From NCBI GenBank assembly GCA_016929205.1, contig JAFGJF010000166.1:1-26255 (forward strand): a stretch of 26,255 nt of DNA, in the 5' to 3' direction. This DNA is from Anaerolineae bacterium. Lineage in GTDB: Bacteria > Chloroflexota > Anaerolineae > JAFGEY01. Of this stretch, positions 23,101-26,255 are shown in pieces. The first letter of the stretch is position 1, and each line of letters opens with the position of its first letter. The position numbers and the translations under genes are program-made. The notes below the pieces were generated by a model. That model did not search any database. It was not told the origin of the DNA and saw nothing but the letters and a program-made list of their open reading frames with translations.

Positions 23101-23165
23101 TGGCGTTGCTGAGGCAAATCGCCACGGGTACGTTGCCGTGAGATCATTTGTCGCGGTCAACGCCA
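23101..23165 (+). promoter_or_regulatory. Possible second structured element in the ABC leader
   Basis: An outer 8-bp helix TGGCGTTG (23101-23108) with CAACGCCA (23158-23165) encloses an inner hairpin CACGG (23123-23127) / CCGTG (23136-23140). It lies between the terminator and the ABC start and may stabilise the read-through transcript. No known family is recognised. Confidence 0.35.
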
Positions 23166-23225
23166 TTGTGTTTTTGGGGCGCCTCATTCGTATGACCACC
23201 CAGTCATTAGAACAGAGGCCAAAAG

Positions 23226-25475
23226 ATGAAAGAGCAAAAAGATATTCCCGATCCGCTAATCCTATCCGCTCAGTTGCCCACCTCAGTCGTGCACACCCTC
23301 CAGACTCAAGGTGGCAGGTCCTTAAACCTCCAAGTCGCCGCACAGTCTGATCTCGCTCCTGATGGGCAGTTTGGCGAACAGTGGCTACTGATTGATTCAC
23401 AAGACCTGTGGATCATTGAACGGCATAATGGAAGCGCCAATCTGCGTCACAAGCTTTCGTTGAACGACGTTCAAGATGCCAACGTAGAACGTTGCGTAGG
23501 CAATGGATTGATGCAGGTCACCGTTGGCGACCAGCCACAAGTGTTGTTGCACTATTCAAACGAATTGACCGATCGCTTTGGCCGTATTGCTCACTATTTA
23601 CGTGAACGTGCCCAACATGGACCGGATGTATCGATCCCCAACCCTGACGCTGACAGCCACAAATGTGTGGTATGCGAGCGGCTGTTACTCGACGCATCAT
23701 CACGAGTTTGTCCTAACTGCATCCAAAAGGACAAGATTTTCAAACGTTTGATGAACTTGGCACGTCCGTATTGGGGCAAGATAGGAATGATCATCCTGTT
23801 ATTGATCGCTGGAGTAGCGGTGGACTTGTTGCCGCCTTACCTGACCCGTGTCCTGATCGATGACGTTTTGCGGGCCAACGCAAATGAGCACCTGCTGCTT
23901 TGGCTCGTTGGTGGTCTGCTGGGACTACAGATCATCCGCGTAGCCTTGACCATTGCAAAAAACTGGATCACGATCAATGTCAGTACCAAGTTCACATCTG
24001 ATATCCGCGAAAAACTGTTTGCTCACCTAAAAACGCTGCCCGTCGACTATTTTGACAAAAATCAAACCGGCCGGCTGATGACGCGGATCAACCAGGATAC
24101 AGGAGAACTGCAGGGGCTGTTCTCCCAGTTGAGCAACTTTGCATTGCACATTATGCTCGTTATAGGCATTGGCATTGTACTCTTTACCATGTCGCCTTCG
24201 CTGGGCCTATATGTGTTGATTCCAACGCCATTCGTGATGGCTGCGGCATTCTTTTACTATAAATACATGCGCCCTCACTTTAAGCGTTTCTGGATCGCGC
24301 GCTGGCGTTTGAACGCTATGCTCAACACCTTTCTTTCCGGCGTGCGCGTGGTCAAAGCATTTGCACAGGAAGACCAAGAAGAAGCGCGTTATCATAACCG
24401 CAACCAACGCCTATACGAAACGCGCTTACAGGTTGACCTGGCATGGAGCAAATTCTTTCCCTTGATCTCTTTTGCCTTTGGTGCGGGAGGATTGATCATT
24501 TGGTATGCAGGTGGCCAAGCCGTACTTGCTGACAAAATCACATTGGGTACACTGATGGCATTTTTAAGCTACCTGGGTATGTTTTACGGGCCGCTCTCAA
24601 ACCTGACCCAGATCAGTCAGGCCATGAACCGTTTTCTGACTATCTCACAGCGCACATTTGAAATGCTCGACGAAAAGCCGCAAAAACAAGCTGCTCAGCC
24701 CATTCACAAGCCTGTGCTGGAAGGCAAAATCGAGTTCAAAAATGTTACCTTTGGTTATGACCCATACTATCCGGTGATCCAGGACATGAACTTTGTCATC
24801 GAACCAGGTGAGATGATCGGTGTGGTAGGGCACAGTGGTGCAGGCAAAACGACGTTGGTCAATCTACTCTGCCGCTTTTACGACGTCACGCAGGGCAGTG
24901 TCACGATTGACGGCATAGACCTTCGCGATCTGTCCATAGAAGAAATCCGCAAGCAAATTGGGATGGTTTTGCAGACACCATTCCTTTTTCGAGGCACACT
25001 GACCGAAAACATCGCTTACGGCAAACCTGGCGCCAACCTGGACGAGATCATCCGCGCAGCCAAAGCCGCCAATGCGCACGATTTTATCACGCAATTGCCC
25101 GAAGCCTACGACACCATTGTCGGAGAAGGGGGTGCCGGACTGTCCGGCGGCGAGCGGCAGCGTATCTCGATCGCACGCGCCATCCTGCATGATCCCAAGA
25201 TACTGATCCTTGACGAGGCCACGTCGTCGGTTGACACCAAGACCGAACGACAGATCCAGGAAGCAATGAATGAACTGGTCAAGGGCCGTACAACCATTGC
25301 CATCGCCCACCGTCTCTCGACGTTGTACAATGCCGATCGCATCCTGGTGCTTAACCATGGCAAGCTAGAAGAACAGGGACCGCCACAAAAACTGATCGAC
25401 AACAAAGGTATGTTTTATAACCTGCTGCAAATGCAGACTCAGTTGGCCCGTCTTGACGGCGCGGTCGGTCTATAA
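23226..25475 (+). CDS. ABC exporter with N-terminal extra domain and zinc ribbon
   Basis: A 749-residue half-transporter. Residues 1-130 form an extra soluble domain with a PH-like strand pattern (EQWLLIDSQDLWIIE..., QVLLHYSNEL). A zinc ribbon follows (Cys147, Cys150, Cys162, Cys165). The type IV exporter membrane domain runs about 180-460. The nucleotide domain has Walker A at 535-542 (GHSGAGKT), LSGGERQR from 639, Walker B with Asp663-Glu664, and H-loop His695. All catalytic residues are present, so it should hydrolyse ATP as a homodimer. The substrate is unknown. The ATG follows GAGGCC. The c-di-AMP riboswitch lies in its leader, and the DUF1854 gene starts ten bases after the stop. Confidence 0.9.
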   Translation: MKEQKDIPDPLILSAQLPTSVVHTLQTQGGRSLNLQVAAQSDLAPDGQFGEQWLLIDSQDLWIIERHNGSANLRHKLSLNDVQDANVERCVGNGLMQVTVGDQPQVLLHYSNELTDRFGRIAHYLRERAQHGPDVSIPNPDADSHKCVVCERLLLDASSRVCPNCIQKDKIFKRLMNLARPYWGKIGMIILLLIAGVAVDLLPPYLTRVLIDDVLRANANEHLLLWLVGGLLGLQIIRVALTIAKNWITINVSTKFTSDIREKLFAHLKTLPVDYFDKNQTGRLMTRINQDTGELQGLFSQLSNFALHIMLVIGIGIVLFTMSPSLGLYVLIPTPFVMAAAFFYYKYMRPHFKRFWIARWRLNAMLNTFLSGVRVVKAFAQEDQEEARYHNRNQRLYETRLQVDLAWSKFFPLISFAFGAGGLIIWYAGGQAVLADKITLGTLMAFLSYLGMFYGPLSNLTQISQAMNRFLTISQRTFEMLDEKPQKQAAQPIHKPVLEGKIEFKNVTFGYDPYYPVIQDMNFVIEPGEMIGVVGHSGAGKTTLVNLLCRFYDVTQGSVTIDGIDLRDLSIEEIRKQIGMVLQTPFLFRGTLTENIAYGKPGANLDEIIRAAKAANAHDFITQLPEAYDTIVGEGGAGLSGGERQRISIARAILHDPKILILDEATSSVDTKTERQIQEAMNELVKGRTTIAIAHRLSTLYNADRILVLNHGKLEEQGPPQKLIDNKGMFYNLLQMQTQLARLDGAVGL

Positions 25476-25485
25476 GAAGGGACAA

Positions 25486-26082
25486 ATGATGGCAAGCATG
25501 CTAGAAATGCCAACTGCTCAAGATACCCACAATCCGGTTGCAAAACCCACGCCCAAATCGTTCGAGGTAATTTACCTGGAACCAGAGCAGATACGTTTTG
25601 AACGTCGTGACGACACGCTAAGCCTGACCTTGAGCGGCGACCAGGATGCTGTTCAGCAGCACTTTCCGCGTGTGGTTTTGCGCTCCTGCTTTCCGGTGTC
25701 ACAAGATAAATTCTATCTATCGGTACGTGATACAGCCGACGAGGATGGGCCTCAGGAAATCGGCATCATTCGCGATTGGACGCAGCTCGCTGATGCTGAC
25801 CGCCAGGCCGTTAGCAATGAGCTGGGTTTGCACTATTTTGTGCCCAGGATCCACAAAGTATATGAGGTCAAAGACGAATTTGGCTTCCTGTATTGGACAG
25901 TTGATACCGACAAAGGACACAAAGAATTTGTCATGCGCAACAACGTGATTCGCGAAGCGCGAGAAATCGCGCCCGGTCACTGGTTGCTCATCGATGTCAA
26001 CCAGGCGCGCTACGAGATCGAAAACGTTAGCGCTCTAGATCGTCCAAGTCAGAAACTGATTAATCGGTTTCTGTACTTATAG
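25486..26082 (+). CDS. DUF1854 family protein
   Basis: A 198-residue soluble protein with the DUF1854 pattern: IRFERRDDTLSLTL, VVLRSCFPVSQDKFYLSV, EIGIIRDWTQL, NELGLHYFVPRIHKVYEV, YWTVDTDKGHKEFVMRN and LDRPSQKLINRFL at the end. The function is unknown. DUF1854 genes often lie beside ABC exporters of this extended type (my recollection), so it is probably an accessory or regulatory subunit of the transporter encoded just upstream. SD AAGGG lies five bases before the first of two adjacent ATGs (25486, 25489). No signal peptide is visible, so it should act in the cytoplasm. A strong terminator follows. Confidence 0.82.
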   Translation: MMASMLEMPTAQDTHNPVAKPTPKSFEVIYLEPEQIRFERRDDTLSLTLSGDQDAVQQHFPRVVLRSCFPVSQDKFYLSVRDTADEDGPQEIGIIRDWTQLADADRQAVSNELGLHYFVPRIHKVYEVKDEFGFLYWTVDTDKGHKEFVMRNNVIREAREIAPGHWLLIDVNQARYEIENVSALDRPSQKLINRFLYL

Positions 26083-26140
26083 AGCAGTTATGTATGATCG
26101 GCTCATCATCGTAACAATGCTCACTTTTCCTCCTTTAGAT

Positions 26141-26173
26141 GGCCCCCGGGTTGGTTCACCGGGGGCCTTTTTT
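26141..26173 (+). terminator. Intrinsic terminator of the ABC-DUF1854 operon
   Basis: A perfect 9-bp GC-rich stem (GGCCCCCGG at 26141-26149, CCGGGGGCC at 26159-26167), a 9-base loop and six T residues. It is the strongest terminator in the window and closes the operon 58 bases after the DUF1854 stop. Confidence 0.95.
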
Positions 26174-26179
26174 CCCATC

Positions 26180-26207
26180 TTGACGTACTTGAGATTTGTG
26201 CTAAGAT
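26180..26207 (+). promoter_or_regulatory. Promoter of a unit beyond the window
   Basis: TTGACG at 26180-26185, 16 bases ending in TGC, TAAGAT at 26202-26207. The transcript would start near 26214; its first ~40 bases (TTTCGAGTCAGACATCTCG...) are in the window and contain no start codon with an SD site, so a longer leader is likely. Confidence 0.55.
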
Positions 26208-26255
26208 AAATTATTTCGAGTCAGACATCTCGCGCCAAGGGGCCCGGTGCAACCC

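Noticed and set aside
24864..25358. Leftward 164-codon open frame
   Set aside because: Antisense to the ABC nucleotide-binding domain; no motif or SD.
26208..26255. Possible start of a riboswitch at the window end
   Set aside because: The ~48 bases after the last promoter are GC-rich and could fold, but they match no riboswitch family I can name, and the element is truncated.

Overview
The window looks like a chromosomal segment of a free-living bacterium of moderate GC content. No plasmid, phage or transposon gene is visible. Sigma-70-type promoters with good Shine-Dalgarno (SD) sites, a c-di-AMP riboswitch, a UroD-like methyltransferase-type protein, an AcuC-type deacetylase, GAF/PAS hybrid kinases and a large TPR protein together suggest Chloroflexota (Anaerolineae-like). 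That assignment is inferred from gene content and not proven.

Layout. 1-300: possible start of a leftward secreted or membrane protein, then a promoter. 300-1485: excisionase-type HTH protein and a PfkB sugar-phosphate kinase (rightward). 1539-3435: small two-helix membrane protein and a membrane-anchored ten-TPR protein (leftward). 3576-5159: EEP-family hydrolase and a TIM-barrel isomerase-like protein, closed by a bidirectional terminator. 5223-7984 (leftward): fucose/arabinose isomerase-family protein, a cytoplasmic-looking trypsin-fold protease, and a small protein that duplicates the protease's N-terminal module. 8235-9451: cysteine-rich flavoprotein and a YigZ/IMPACT protein, driven by a promoter with a palindromic operator candidate. 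9464-10669: UroD-like protein (leftward). 10934-11281: Cys-rich unknown with its own promoter and terminator. 11373-12014: thiamine pyrophosphokinase. 12092-14367 (leftward): DASS-type transporter with two RCK_C domains and a DUF123 GIY-YIG-like protein. 14508-17189: hybrid histidine kinase. 17184-19442 (leftward): operon of YbjN-like protein, TtcA-like PP-loop protein and AcuC-like deacetylase. 19607-22780: SulP-STAS-rhodanese fusion and a divergent GlpX-like protein. 22839-26082: promoter, c-di-AMP (ydaO-type) riboswitch, terminator, then an ABC exporter with an N-terminal extra domain and zinc ribbon, followed by a DUF1854 protein and a strong terminator. 26180-26255: promoter of the next transcription unit.

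The most interesting unit is 22839-26173: a second-messenger riboswitch with an intrinsic terminator apparently controls an ABC exporter of unknown substrate and its DUF1854 partner. Second is the protease pair at 6700-7984, in which a small protein is a free copy of the protease's N-terminal module. Many promoters share a TTGACR-N17-TGn-TATAAT-like form, and several longest-frame start codons fall inside these promoters, so I moved the starts downstream to codons with SD sites. I saw no tRNA, rRNA, CRISPR array or insertion sequence.
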